A stretch of 64,000 nucleotides of DNA from Cenococcum geophilum 1.58 (GCA_001692895.1 KV748236.1:682241-746240); one strand, 5' to 3'. Positions 36,265 through 52,500 are shown, counted from the first letter of the stretch. Notes: generated by a model not told the origin, from the sequence alone. A program made the numbers and translations.

Positions 36265-39200
36265 CTAATTAGTGGTTAAATACACAGTCAACTATAGAGC
36301 AGCTAGGTTTTTGAATAGAAGAGACAGTCTCGTATAGAGGTGCCATATGCGCTTATATGGAATGGATCCCGGCGATACTATGCTACCTTAGACTTGCGGA
36401 AAACTAGTAACAGAAGTATTACTAAGTACTAGGAGATACTAAGTTGCGTCTATTACGCAGAACAACCACGTTTATAAAGATTTGGTTAAGTACTTTAGGT
36501 TAGAAGTATTACTAAACCTACGGTCCTAAAATTAACGTCTAAAACGCGTTAAACAACTACGCATACGAAGATTTAGTTAAGTACTTTAGGTTAGAAGTAT
36601 TATTAAACCTACGGTCCCAAAGTCAACGTCTAAAACGCGTCAATAATATCTTAATTGCCTACCTTTTAATAGCAAACCTACGAGATTCTATAAAGCCAAA
36701 AACCCTACCTACCTTTAACGTACGACACCCCGTTAATTTTATACCTACTATGGCGTTAACCTACCCAAAGAAGTATAAGAAAAGCATTAACCTGGAGATA
36801 TAGGACATAGATATTAACCCTATAAACGCTAAGGAACAGGACCTAAACGGATTCTTAGTATACTGTATAGTATACTATATAGATAGCAAATATAACAATA
36901 CCGAGCTATAGTGTTATATAAAGGAGGACTTTATTAGATAGATAAAGGAAATATAGGCTCTCGCGAAGAAGGACGTTATATAAGACTTCTGTAACTTCCT
37001 TTAGGAGAATAGAGTATTTGTCCCTATAGATAGGGGTGCCATTAGAGACAATATCTAGGAGTAAGTTATTAACGTAAAAGAAGAGCACGAATAGACTCCA
37101 CAAGAGGTTAAGCACCAACTACGCACTAAGAGGAAGCTTAACTTACGATAGAATCCAAATAATACGCTAATAGAGACGCGCTCTAATTCTATTGCTCTAG
37201 GTATAAGTTCTTACGTTCCATATCCATCGCTTCCACCTCTATCTCTAGCTCCCTAGGATCCACTAATTTAACCAGCAACGTTAACTACTACTCCTTAAGA
37301 GCAAGCGCAAGATCCCCTTGCTTCGCGATTTAATAACCTTTAAACTCTACTATAGGAAGATTAGGTACCACGCCGTATTCCACTAAGCCTTATATCTTTA
37401 CTGCAGCCTATAAAGCAATTCCCACCTTAATCTCTAATGCAATTTTAACGTGGTCTAACACTACTTAAAGGCACCTTAAAAATGCTTATAGAGCTTATAA
37501 AGCTCTATATAGACTAGGAGAAGAAGTTTAGCAGGGAACTATATAACATCCTTAATTTAAAGCTGCGTATCTTCTATAACTATTACTAGAAGGTTAGACT
37601 AAAACCTAACCAATATTACAACGTCTATTCCGTTATGCTTAAGGGCCGCGCCAGTACCTTCTATTATAATCGTTTAGTAGGAAAAAGATATGATTTTAAC
37701 CAAATAATATATAAGATAAGATGCTACTTTAAAATAGAAGAGAATAAGCAGCAATATATATTAGAGTAAAGAGAGACTACCTTTCTAAAAATTATTACTA
37801 CGAACCCAGGTGTCTCTTAGCTTAATTATCTTTAAAAGCTCTTCAATTAACTTTAGATAATTTAGTATGGTTTATCCGAATTATATTAAGAAGACCTTAG
37901 CCTACGCGATTAAGTTATTAGCGTATACCAAGGTATCAAAAAATATAATCTTACTCTCTTTAACCCTATAAGTACTTACAAAGGAGTATATACTTAATTA
38001 AGATCCTCTATTAGCACCGCTCTACGCTCTTAAGAAGTATAGCAATTTAACGCCTAACTTTAACCTACCTTAATTAACCCGGCTAACTAATATAATTATA
38101 ACTAGACTAATCAAACATATAGTAGACGTAGTAGGGGATACAGTAAAGGGTATAATTAATGTTAACTATAAGGCAATCATAGAGGTCCTTATAGAGGTTC
38201 ACTTTAGAGCAATTATTAGAAGAAGTGCTATGTTTATAAGAAGCCAAATTGCTAGTTAACTAGACACCCTCTTAATAAACAAAAGGAGGTATATAATAGG
38301 TTTTACTAGAGCGCACAAAACGTTGGAAACTAAGAGGTTACTATAGCCTACTTCCAAAACTTCCTAGTTTAATATAAAGGCGAAAAAGATCTTAAGGGTA
38401 AGGTTAACAAGGCCGAATAGCTCCTTATAGATATAGAAATTAAGGACTACTCTCCTAACTAATACTTTACTAAGTATAGTAAGGTAAATAGTACATAAAC
38501 CGTCGCTATCCTTAATAACTAATCTACGCTCCATTCTATTACAAAGTTAGATATCTTTAATAAGCTAAAGGAAAGTTCCGCGTTCTCCTTTAACAATAGA
38601 TACTCGGTAAACGTCTTCTATAATATTATGCTAGATACTAGAGCCGCAGGAGTATCTATAGTAGGAGAGCCTTAAGTTTAAGCTCTTTAGCAGCTTAATA
38701 GCTCTATTTAAATTAACTAATTAACAGTAGGCCAATATACAATTCGCTTTAGTAAGGGTACTATAATCTCTCTTAGCACAATTAAGGTCTAAACCCCGTT
38801 AGGATATATTACTTTCCACATTATCCCTATAAACACCCTATTCCTATTCTGCATCCAAAATATAAATAAATTAGGTATTAAGCTTAACAACCTTAAGAAT
38901 ATACTTATCCAGGGAGATAATTGGGTGCCCGTTATACGTAAATAGGGTCACCCTTAGTTGCTCCTTTAACAGCCAAAAAGGAGCGTTACTTAGAGCCACC
39001 TAACCAAGTTAGAGTTACGTTAACTATATTATCGTTTTAGCCACCTATCTATTCACTAATTACTTAGGGTCCTTTAGCGAGCAGGTTATAAAGTCAAGGT
39101 TAAGGTAATTAAATATCTTATAAAGTACTGCCACCACTGCTAAATAAACTAGAAGTCCCCTAGCCGATTTAAGTTTACTCTTAAAAATAACTACAACTTT

Positions 39201-42153
39201 AACTTCTGCATTATTATAGATGTTATATATCTTAGCGGCAAGCCAGTACTCCAAGTTATTAACTTCTTAACCTCCTTCTAAGCCGTACGCTTTTTAAAAG
39301 ATATATCAGCTAAAAACGCATAGGATACTCTTTAATTATACTAGATTAATATCTACCTAGGACCCCCTAATTAAATCGTTTATAATATAGGAAAGAACTT
39401 TTTATCTATAGAGTTTTAATAATAGGTAAAGGCAATAACAATTAAGGTTAAGGAAGTCCCCGTTAAGGCACATAATAGTATTAAAAAAGTAGAACAATAT
39501 TATACGCCATTACGCCGCGCATATAAGATTATTTCTTTAGAACTAGAGGGTGCTAGCGAAGAGCTTATCCTATAGATAGCTGTTAAGGCTATTAACGATA
39601 CCGCTGGCCCAGATAGGCTCGTACCTACATTATTAGTCTTTAGCGCCTACCCTTAAATAACTAATAATTCTCTACTATCTCCCTCCATTATATAATAAGC
39701 TAAGGCTATTTATAAGGCAACGAAGGAGGTGCAACGTCTCTACGCTACGCGTTAGGTTAACAACGCACTAGGAATAAGAAATGGCCTAAATACCTTAACT
39801 ATACTTAATCTGCCACTCTAATTAGAGGTACGCGTATAGCGTAAAAAGGGAGGATAGTTAGGCCCATATAAACTCATTACAATTAATAGTCAAACTTGTA
39901 CTCTTTAGATGCCCTATAGACCTACTTAATTCCACTTAACCGTTATTAAGCCCTACTATAGGGATAACAGCTCTAAGCCTTTATAGAATGCCCCAAAGGA
40001 TACCCTAAAGAAGAACCACGATTAATATGCTTTAGAAGGCGAAGGCGATTCTAATATAATTATAGTAGACGTACCGCAACTACAACGCGGTAGAGGTCGC
40101 CTAAAGGGATCACGAAATTGCTAACATTTTGTTAATTTTAAAGAGCAATTTATTACCGCTATTAAGAATAGAGATAAACTATTAATAGCCTTTATAACAG
40201 CTAAAGAAAAGGCTAACTTTAAACTTGTAAAACAGCTCTAAAAGGAAGGCCGCATTATAACTTTAGGAGCTCCTTTCTAAGCATCTAATAAGCAGGAGAT
40301 CGACGGTCTTATTATAAGAGGAGTCTTTAAATTCAAGAAATATAACCCTACTAAGTTCGATAGAGTCCGCATATTTAAGTTAAGAATAGTTAATAAGATT
40401 AAAGGCAAAGCTATTAATACCCCATTTAAGAAGTTAAGGCTAGTTATTTAAGGTTATAATAATAATAGTAAGGAAGTAATTCTTACGTAATTCCCTATAA
40501 TTTAACAAGCTAGTTAACAAGTCATTATTATACTAGCTCCCTCCTTAATAAAGAATAGGATAGCGGTTTACCTATAAGACATTACTTAGGCCTATACCCA
40601 ATTAGAGACGCGCCTTTAGCGCTTAATACTAGCATACCTTCCAGAGCAAATTCGCCACTAATATCCTAAGGATATAATTATGGTCGTACTTAAGCCATTA
40701 TATAAAATTACAGAGGCAGGAACTTATTAGTGGGCTACCTACAGCAAGCACTATAAGGAGAAGCTTTTAATAACTACTTCTATATTTAATCCCTGCTTCC
40801 TTATTACAACTATAGAAACTCTATTCGGAATTATTAGCATATAAATAGACGATACAATTATTTTAGAAAATAACCAATTCTTAGCTCTTAAAGAAGATAA
40901 GCTAGTAAAGGCAAACCTTATAACAAAGCTAAAGGAAAGACTTAACTTAGCAATACTATTACTCTTTAATAGATATATCCTCTCCCTAAATAAGGGCTCT
41001 ATTGCTCTACGCCAGAAAGGTTAAAGCAAGAAGATTAACGTTATTAACGTTAATTCTCTAAAGCAAGGATATATAGAGCAACGCGCTCGCGGAGCTTATA
41101 TAGCTTCTATCTATTAACCCAAGGCTTCCTTTAATCTCTCTATTGCCACTTAACACCAGGAACTAACTAAGGATAACGTTCTTGCCCTAAATAAGCGTCT
41201 TTTCTAGCAAATAAACCATCTCAACAGGGGACTACTCTACGTGCCTATTAACCTTCCTACCGCTAAGCTCTTCGTATTCGTTAATAGATCGTTTATAAAT
41301 AATAAAGATTTTAGCTTCTAGCTAGGATATAAAATTATTATTATAAACAAATCTACCGGAGAGAATAACTTTACAATCTACGGCAACTTTATTTATTAGA
41401 GCTTAACTAAGAGTAAACGCGTTACTTAAAGTGTTCTAGTATTAAAGATATATAAAATAGTTAGCGGAGTTAATATAGCAATTGCAATTAGAACTACCCT
41501 TAAGATAATTACAGACCGGCTTAAACTTCCCGCTATCCCTATAATCGTATATACCGACTTATATTCCCTCTACGAGTGTTTAATTAAGCTTAGTACTATA
41601 AAGGAGAAGCGTCTTATAATTGATATTATGGCACTTCGGCAGTCCTATAAGCGTTAAAAACTCTTTAAAATCTAATAAATTAATAGCTAAAATAACCTAG
41701 TAGATGTAATAATAAAGGCAAACCCAAACAAGGCACTAGAGACGTTTGTTAATATAAATACTCTACATATATAAGTTAAAGGTTAGGTTAAGAGGGAAAT
41801 TTAAAGAAGTTAAGATCTTATAAAACTTTAACCGCCGGTTAAAGTTATCTAATTAGTTAGATCCTTGCCAAGAGCGCCACACCTAATTAATTTAGGTGGC
41901 GGTGTGGACTTCTGCCAACTAATTAGGATTTTCCATACCCGGCATAGAAAATCGCCATTAGCTCGCTTACTACTAGCGTCTTAGCGGCCCACCCGTCTTC
42001 GCGTTATCCACTAAATTCTACTAACTGCCGCATTATTATATATCGTCTGGTTTTGTTACATATTATCTAGTTTTATTGCATATTGTCTGGTATTATTATA
42101 TACTATCTATTTATATATATATATATAGCAACCATAAAAAGAAGAGTTGCTAG

Positions 42154-42339
42154 TGTCGGGAATAAGGCAAGTTGCCGTCGCATGAAGCATATTACCGTCA
42201 CGTGTCAACGTGGCCCTAGCGTGGTAAGGAACCTTAAGTTCCTTACCCCTTTCCTCATTCCTATCAATAAGAATCAACCAATATCACTGTAACCCTACTC
42301 AAGTAGTCGTTATTGGTAAGTCACCCTATATTTCCAACA
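42154..42339 (+). repeat. 3' LTR of the copia element 36079-42339
   Basis: The 186-bp LTR is less RIP-altered than the 5' LTR (CCAACA versus CCAATA end). It has the same central palindrome and is preceded by the purine-rich AAAAAGAAGAG. Confidence 0.92.
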
Positions 42340-43696
42340 ATCATTATCTACGTTAATAATCTTATCTTAATTAAACAAGATATACGGACAATTAAACTGC
42401 TTAAAGAAGCACTTAGGAATAAGTATAAAGTAAGAGACTTAGGCCCAATTACATACTACCTAGGTATTTAAATTATAAGAAACCGCCAGGCGCGATTAAT
42501 TCAACTAGTACAGGACGCCTATATTAGGAAGATCCTATATACGTTCCATATAGAAGACTACACACCAGCCTCTACACCAATCCACCTATCTATAGTAGAC
42601 TTTAAGCCACGCGAGCTTAAGGATTAAGCTCCGCTAGAGCTGGTAAAACGGTATTAATCACTAATAGGCTCTCTACTATATCCATGCAATTGGACTTAGC
42701 CCAATATAGCCTAGGCTATAGGAAAGCTCTATTAGTTCCTATATAACCCTACTAAGCTATATATAGACGCCGCGATGTAGATACTCGCCTACTATATAGG
42801 GACGATCAACTTAGGCATAGAGTTCGTCTTACCCTAAGGGCAGCAGCTACCTCCAAAAGCCTTTACTAAGGCGTTAGCTACAGACCATACTACCCCTAAT
42901 TATAATAGGGAGTATAGCGGAAGCGCACTAGGTAATATACCTAACCTATAACTACACGGCTATAGCAATACAGCGTTCGCAGATACAGTTAACAAAAAGT
43001 TAACTTCTGGCTATATCTATAAGCTAGCGGGTAGCCCAGTTTCACACAAATCAAGTAAGCAGTTAATTCTTACAACCTCTACTACAGAGGCTAAGTATAT
43101 AGCGATAACGCATACGGCTAAGGAAGCCTTATAGCTCCGTTAATTGCTTACTAATTTAGGCTATACTAAAAAGGATCTACTACCAATACATTTATATGGC
43201 GACAATTAACTAGCTATTAGCCTTGCTAAAAGCAACAACTACCACGCGCGCACTAAGCACTTTAAGCTATACTAGCACTATATTTGTAACAAGGTTTAAA
43301 GCGGCGTAATCTACCTACAGTACGTTCCTATAAGCAGTATAGTAGCAGACGGTCTTACGAAGCCACTATTGATGACTTAGTTCAGGAACTTTGTTAAGCA
43401 GCTAGGCCTCATTTAATGCGACATAGACACTAAACCTAAGTAGGAAATCATACACAGGTCGGCAAAACCTCAGAGGATACGCCATTCGACGACTCTAACC
43501 AATACTGACAACTTTTAAATGGGGGATGGGAACGATATAGAGAGCTCGTGACAGGTAATCGATTATAGCTTAGGGAGAGGTTAAATAGGACCTATAGGAC
43601 ACTCAGAGGATTACGAGGTGTTTCTTTTATATATAAACAAGTTTAATACTAATTTAGGAAGAATCTGCTTCTATTTTGGTGGAGCACTAGGGGGTA

Positions 43697-43902
43697 TAAT
43701 AATAGTACTAGAGGAGTCCTCCACATGCGTTTCCTGCTTACATAAGCAGAGTCCCTTCTTGTTCGGTCTCCGCAGCAACCACTTCGGTATCCGTAGTAGT
43801 CACCCCGGACCCCGTAGATATAGGCCTATATTAAGGCCCATATTCCTTGTAGTTAGATTCGATAGATTCATTCATTCTTTTATCCTCAGATCCAGTTCAT
43901 CA
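43697..43902 (+). repeat. 3' LTR of the copia element 32039-43902
   Basis: The 206-bp LTR starts TAATAATAGTACTAG, a RIP form of TGACGATGGTACTGG, and ends GTTCATCA. It is preceded by GGTGGAGCACTAGGGGG and followed by CTATG. The longer plus-strand ORF running through it is an artefact. Confidence 0.92.
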
Positions 43903-44514
43903 CTATGCACAAGAATTAAATATTATAACATCATAGAGGGCGGTATCGCGATCAGGGTGGGTAGAGTCGCCATATCACCAAAAGTCGTCAGTCGGGCGCG
44001 TATGCGAGAGCTCCAGATTGATCTGATTTCTGAATCAAGAGCTTGGAGCTCCTTTTCAATCTGGCGCTAGGAACCTCATTTCAACTACTGTATACGGTTT
44101 AGCTTGTAAATTTGACGGCGGTTGTCGACCTGAAGGAGCTTTAGATTAGAAAGTTGTCAGCTCTACCGAACGATTGCATCAGAATCAGATTTGAGCTTCA
44201 GATCGGCTATATTCTGGAGCCTCCAGATTGATTCTGAAGTTACAACCCAACGGCCCCTTAGTATAACGCCAATCTAAGCTTAGTACAACGCCAATCTATA
44301 TAATAACTCGCAGGCGCGTGTATACCACCTTAGCGCACCCGGTTAAAAGCGTGTGTTAATCGCGCAGATTAAACTACGCGAAACTAAGTTCTTATTCGCA
44401 GAAGCATGCCGGCTCTCTCTGGCATTCATGAGCTTTCCATTTTCAAGTCTGCACAGCCAATTTCAGATCAGCACATTCATACACCACACGTTCCCAATTG
44501 TAACACCATAACTT

Positions 44515-46249
44515 TTAACTAGCCCCAATGGGCTTCACCGGAAAATACCGCTGCCACACAACCCATAGGGTTATTGTAATACCCGTTAGCGGCGCCGCCA
44601 CGACCCAGTATATCCATATCTTATCCGAAACGGACCACTTCGGCGGTTGTCCTGAGTCGCCTGGGGTAAAGCTGAAGAAAGTCATGCTGAAAACAGCCTA
44701 CGATGGATCAGCATCTAATCTTACAGCTCACCTGCTTGAACGACTTACACAGATGAAAGTTGCGGGCAGGAATGCCAGCGTCAAGAACGCGATCGTCTTC
44801 ATTGCCGCGCTGTCGCTTTGCGCTGCCTGGCCTATCTGCACGGAGACCCCGCTATCGAATTGTGCAACGGTGTTGAAAGCCTTCTAAGGATCAGCGCAAA
44901 GTTAACTAATTACGTGTGCAGGATGAGTGGCTGACCAGAGTGATCTCGTTCTGCAGACGTTCTCTATTTGCCTCTGACCGGGCCTTAAGGCCTTGCAGCA
45001 TCTGAGAATAGAAAAAGAGTTGTTTGCTAGTTTGGCGATTTATCCTGCGCGCTCCCGAGTCCATTGATGCACTCCCTTGAATAAGGAGGGTGTGCTGCGT
45101 AATCATGGTCTCTACAATCTGCACGGCTACGCCCAAGGTCTCCGTTGAATGGCCAGCATGTCTTGCTATCTCGTGAAGGCGTAGGTAATCAGGACTTGGA
45201 GGCTGCGAGAAAGACTTTCGAGTCTATTTTGTTAGCGTTGTCTTGCATCAAGGAATACTACGCACCTTGGCTACTTCACTACGTAATGTTTCTGTTTCCC
45301 TCACAAGATTACGAATGGACCATACGGACTTATCATGTTCGACTACCAGCTCCTCAAGAAGCCTGAGGTGGACCCAGTATGGATCGTGAATGGAGCATTC
45401 GTCTACGTCTTCTAGTAGGGGGTAAGGGAAATGTATCCGGAGAGCTGCAGGGGTGTCAAAACTGATGATGATGTTCTGGCCTGTTTGCATCCATCTGGTG
45501 ATAATTGTTATATCAAACCAGGCGTAGTCTTTCTTATCGAATCCTGGATTCTCTAGGATTCTTTTCACCTGAAATCGACACCAGGTATCTGAGCCTGCTT
45601 AGTTCATGATAGTAATAAACTATTGCTGCTAATGTATACTATAACCACTGATGTTGTCTCCCTCATAGCTGTCTTCGCTGCGAAAATACCCATTAGATCG
45701 CTGGCAGTAGGTCTTCCAGAAGCTGGATGAGATCTCAAAGAGCTTTGAGAGCCTTGAGCGGCATTCCTGGCATTCTATCAATTGCTCCGTATGCGCGAAG
45801 CTAAAGCGTCGTTAATCTCAATGCCGCTTTTGTTAAGACCTCAAGTCACGTACATGACACACACTTTATGCAGAGAGCCAATCTAAGCACGGTAAGATGG
45901 GTATAATATGCTTAGATACGGGTGATATACCTCTTGTTCTAGGTCTGTCAAACTCGTGTTCTTCACGCGCCATGCACCGCTGCCTAGGCCGAAGTTAGAG
46001 GAGATGATAATTTTCCGTGCCCGCTTCGAATTACCTTTTTCTAGGAGCTCTATCACGCATTTTTGGCATTTGACGGCTGACATTGACATCGAGAAGTGGG
46101 ATATTCCTTGGTTCTGATTTGTGGTTAGGAGTAGCCTCTGGAGACACCTTTTCACAACAAAGAGGCTTGGCAAATTGAACGCAAAAACGTCTCAGCTGGC
46201 CTGAGCGCTCTACAGTTCGGTCGGAAGAGAAGAGTTCATGGAAGCACAT
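44515..46249 (-). CDS. CorA-like Mg2+ transporter domain protein (fungal-specific N-terminus)
   Basis: A fungal family with a long cytosolic N-terminus and a CorA-type two-helix membrane end; transport by this subgroup is unproven. Exons supported by phase and similarity are 44515-44697, 44749-44883, 44936-45202, 45266-45588 and 45640-45800, with introns of 51, 52, 63 and 51 bp. The spliced product contains SNGYFRSEDSYEGDNISGYN then TWCRFQVKRI, YAWFDITIITRW, LHDKSVWSIRNLVRETE-type sequence, SETL-like STETLGVAV and RLQNEITL. It continues with AMKTIAFLTLAFLPATFIC (helix 1), AVFSMTFFSF, and a second helix ending PVKPIGAS. GMN is replaced by the AVFSM form common in this group. The first exon (46035-46249, phase-compatible through a 234-bp intron) is a guess. 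Apparent plus-strand ORFs here are shadows. Confidence 0.72.
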
Positions 46250-46627
46250 TTTGACTTATGTTCATCATGGAAATTTGGCTGCCTCAACCGGAATTCTTCG
46301 ATACTGTATTATGTAGTTACAGGATATGCCCTATCTCGATACTGAGATGACCAGAATTCCTGCTAACCATCCAACCTTCCATCGATACATCATCAATGCG
46401 GCCTCTGGCCTCCAGCCTTCCACCTCCTGTCTCTCACAGTTAATCATGGTCTAGGAACCAATAATAAGTATCTTAAGTAAGCCAATATTCTAGCAATGCG
46501 CCAATTGCCATTCTAACTCTCTACGATTTGAATACCAAATGGGTATCTTACCCAAAATATTAAATGTACTATATAGATGTGAACTCGACAGTGAGTGTTG
46601 CCGCTAAGAGAATATACTTTTGACCTT
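46250..46627. other. intergenic, no feature seen
   Basis: This stretch lies between the 5' side of the CorA-like gene and the stop codon of the Prp4-like kinase gene. It is moderately AT-rich with no ORF or repeat that I can support. Confidence 0.55.
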
Positions 46628-49557
<2,930 letters not shown>

Positions 49558-52500
49558 GAAATGGCTGTAGCCTCAGGAAACCCCTACGAGTGATGATGGA
49601 AAAGCGTGTTAGCGTGCGTTTCGACCAAATGGAGGAGGCTTGTCAAGAAGCCGAACCAGCATGTACCCTTCCTCCCTGAGACCTCACAGTTTACTCACAC
49701 GCCCAGCAGCATAAGAGGAAGTGAGAATGGATGTATGCGGAAATAGATGTCAAATTGTTGGCGATGGTGGGTCGGTGATTGGAAGTGACGATGAGAGTGG
49801 GGACCTGCTGCTCAAAAATCTAGAGTCGCTTTCGCGATCCCGGCTTCTTCCGGTTAGCGCAACTAGACTGCTGACTAACAATGCCTTTGCTCCAAGGCTT
49901 TTCGAAAAGTTAAAGTTCATGGTGGCTTCGCTTTAACGCAGTGCCATTATGCAGATGATTCTGATTCAAGTCTGGATACTTAATATTACAACTGGATACG
50001 TAATGGTCAGATCAGTTTTGTCTCATCGCTATCATTAATAAAACTAGTAACCAGATAAACAGGAACCGTTACAATTACTTCGGAATAGGAAAGGAACGAC
50101 GAAGTTCTTGCCTCCATGTGATGTGCTCTCCTATAAGTGCGTATTGGAGTTTCCACCCTTCCATTATACCTCTATGCGACCTCTGTTCGCTCCAATTCCA
50201 CTAGGGAAAGTTTATTACTGAATAGTTTGGAACAGTCTCTTACGTATTGGCCTTTTTCTATATGACTAGACGGTTAGCATCTGGCTATGGATACACTCTA
50301 TAACAAGTTTGTGCGGATCCCACGGTTGCCCATGCCAAGCAAAGTTGGAAATGTTTTATGTCAGGATAGCCCTGCTTGGAGAAAATTGTAACCTGCTTGT
50401 TCTTGGTCAGGCATGAAGATCCCAATCACAGCATTCATGAGGGTTATGGTAGTGAAATAAAGCAGCGTTCTCGTGATAAAGACTATTGCTGTCTCAGTTT
50501 CTTCTCAGAACCATTCCCGAACGAGGCATTGGAAATTGAAGGGTGATCCCAATTGTTGACAAGAAGAATTAGTATAGAAAACTTAGAGAAATGAAACGGC
50601 GTTATTTTTCATCCGTGATTAACGCTTGTTAATAAAGTAGTCTCCTGTGTGTTCATATTTTCGCGCTACAACGACGCAAGTGGAATCTAGGTGAATCCTT
50701 GGAGTTTCAGGCCATTGTAGTGAGTAAAAGTTTGCGTGTAATGATGTTTCTTGCATCTAATGGAATAAACTATGGGTAGGTAAGCAGACGGAATGATGGA
50801 AAGGCCCAACCGATGCACACGGAACGGACAAGACAATTTGACTTAAAGAACCTTTCCAAGGGTCGGAGTAGCTTACGAATCAGACGCGCAAGATTCCGGC
50901 GGGTCGGTTCGTTGCCAAAGGGCCGATCAAAGTTGAGTTATGGTGAAGGTACATGCATCGTCAATTGGAGTTTGAGCGTCTTTCGATGAGCGATTTCCAG
51001 GTTGAACTTCTTACAAGAAGACGCTAGATTGCTCATGAGACATGGTGGCCGCATACAACTAAGCTAAAGCCACTTAAATATCAGGGCGGTACGGACAGCT
51101 TAAACCTTCCAAAAGAACCAGCCAAATTTAGAGTACCCCGGTTTTGGCGCTCTCCTGATCGGAGAGTAGTTCTAAATTTCAACAGTCCCCCGATCTTGCC
51201 AGAGCAATCTGACGACAGCGGCTAAAGTGCCAAGCATGACATGCTGAAGGGCGAATGTGATTGCCAAAGAATCCCAACGTGTACCAAATTTTTTCAGAGT
51301 CTTCAAGCCGAAAGAGCGTGAGCGGACGTTGAAGCCTAAGCAGCAGTAGCGTAGGTTGGGGATGTGTGAACCTGCATCACTCACGCCTCAAGGCGGACTT
51401 GGCAGATCGTGGCGTTTTCAAAGTCCCAAAGGCGGATGCGGGGAAAAAGAACGCATAGCAGACCAAGAGGCGGCAGCCCAGTTTTCGGAAGGTCTTTCGG
51501 AGGGTATTTTCCGACACCCCATTTTTCTGTCCGTAGAGAAATAATGGTTTTATTAGCAATGAAATCGAAGGCTGTTGGTGCAGTGTAGATCTTAGCGCCT
51601 ACCTTTCTTGAGTGCCTCCGCTTGAGTAGTGTACTTGGATAACAACGGTCGGATGACGGTATCAACAGGTGAAGATCGGACGACTCTAGCACATGGGAGC
51701 CTTCACATGGGCCACCTGCTTGCATGGTCCTACCCTACGAAGTGGCATGGGTTAGACATGCTGGGTTGGGCAAAGCGTACGCTCAAGTAAGAAATCAGAT
51801 GCAGAAGGCAAACACTGAAGACGCGGTTCGGCAGTGGGCTGTGCACGGTCCGTGAGTCGTTTTCCCGGATTACTGCTTGTGGCATTGTTGGCTAGCGGGA
51901 GATGGACGCGACGGACGTTTGCGCGGCGAGTAGCTGATAATGTCTCATTTCTCCTCCACAGAGCAGCTCATCTAGAGAGACAGCGCGGAGGGATTGGCGT
52001 AAATTTTTCAAAGATACGGGGAAACCTCACAGCGTCAATCAACATGAGGGAATGGCAGCACTTTTGCCATAATCCCCTCAACATCGAAGGCTCACGACGC
52101 ATCGAACGGCAACAGCAATAATAACAACAATTAAATTCTTAAGCACGGTGCGCCTTCCAATGGCGTTGCACGCTTATCCTCCTCAACCGCCATCGGACCG
52201 ACAGTAGCGTGGGCTGGTCTTCGACGGCTTTGTATTGAGTGTTGCCACCGTCTCAATTGGTGCCGTTTCATGTAGCAGGGGTGCCTTAAGGCTTGCACCA
52301 AATGCCANCTTGGAGCAGACGAACCTGGCCAACCCAAGGGTCTAGAACTTTACATGAATGGTAGTTGCCGGAGCTTAGATGGCCTTACCACACGTCAAAG
52401 CCAGCCTGGGCGGCTGCGTCATGGGGGAAACAAAAGCCTCTGAACCGAGCTTACCATGCCCGCCCAAACTTCGTGGTAGGGGCACGAGAGTCTGATGCTA

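Larger units (their letters stand above)
36079..42339 (+). mobile_element. Ty1/copia retrotransposon, complete with LTRs and TSD, nested in RT of another copia
   Basis: The 186-bp LTRs at 36079-36264 and 42154-42339 have TGTCGGGAATAAGG...TTTCCAACA ends. The 5-bp duplication is ATCAT (36074-36078, 42340-42344). Plus-strand pol, by comparison with fungal copia, has integrase around 39300-39600 (LGPPN followed by GKNF), RT around 40550-41050 with the box IDDTIILENNQF (GACGAT at 40847-40852 intact), and RNase H at about 41550-41720. It is the same family as the minus-strand copy 8610-16413, with diverged LTRs. Stops throughout make it inactive. Confidence 0.88.
32039..43902 (+). mobile_element. 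Ty1/copia retrotransposon, complete with LTRs and TSD, split by a second copia
   Basis: The 206-bp LTRs (32039-32244, 43697-43902) have an exact CTATG duplication (32034-32038, 43903-43907). Plus-strand order is gag with a CCHC-like knuckle (about 33325-33375: CKLGHLGGEDNC, then KHP), protease and integrase (33550-34950), RT (35640-36078 and 42340-42600), and RNase H (about 43000-43350). The second copia entered directly before the RT box. LYVFVSQQSG ends on the left, and IIIYVNNLILI, from IIIYVDD by RIP, resumes on the right. GGTTATAAGC after the 5' LTR is a one-base-off initiator tRNA-Met half primer site. Many TAA/TAG replace Gln codons. Non-functional. Confidence 0.88.
31745..44257. mobile_element. 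PIF/Harbinger-like TIR element (about 644 bp) split by a nested copia insertion
   Basis: The left part is 31745-32038 and the right part 43908-44257. The ends GGGGCCATTCGGTTGCAA and, inverted, GGGGCCGTTGGGTTGTAA match at 15 of 18 positions. TTA flanks it on both sides (31742-31744, 44258-44260), the classical PIF/Harbinger duplication. The interior (TCAGATTTGAGCTTCAGATC, CTCCAGATTGATTCTG near 44180-44235) matches the 404-bp copy at 5035-5438. No transposase remains. It lies in a short repeat of CGCCAATCTA(A)GCTTA present on both sides. Confidence 0.7.

Noticed and set aside
43618..44070. 150-residue plus-strand ORF
   Set aside because: It runs from the copia 3' leader through the LTR into the MITE and has no domain.
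44528..45366. Plus-strand ORFs at 44528-44887 and 45145-45366
   Set aside because: Antisense shadows of spliced CorA-like exons on the minus strand.
49558..51170. Possible tRNA gene
   Set aside because: No B-box (GGTTCGANNCC) with matching acceptor and anticodon arms was found by eye.
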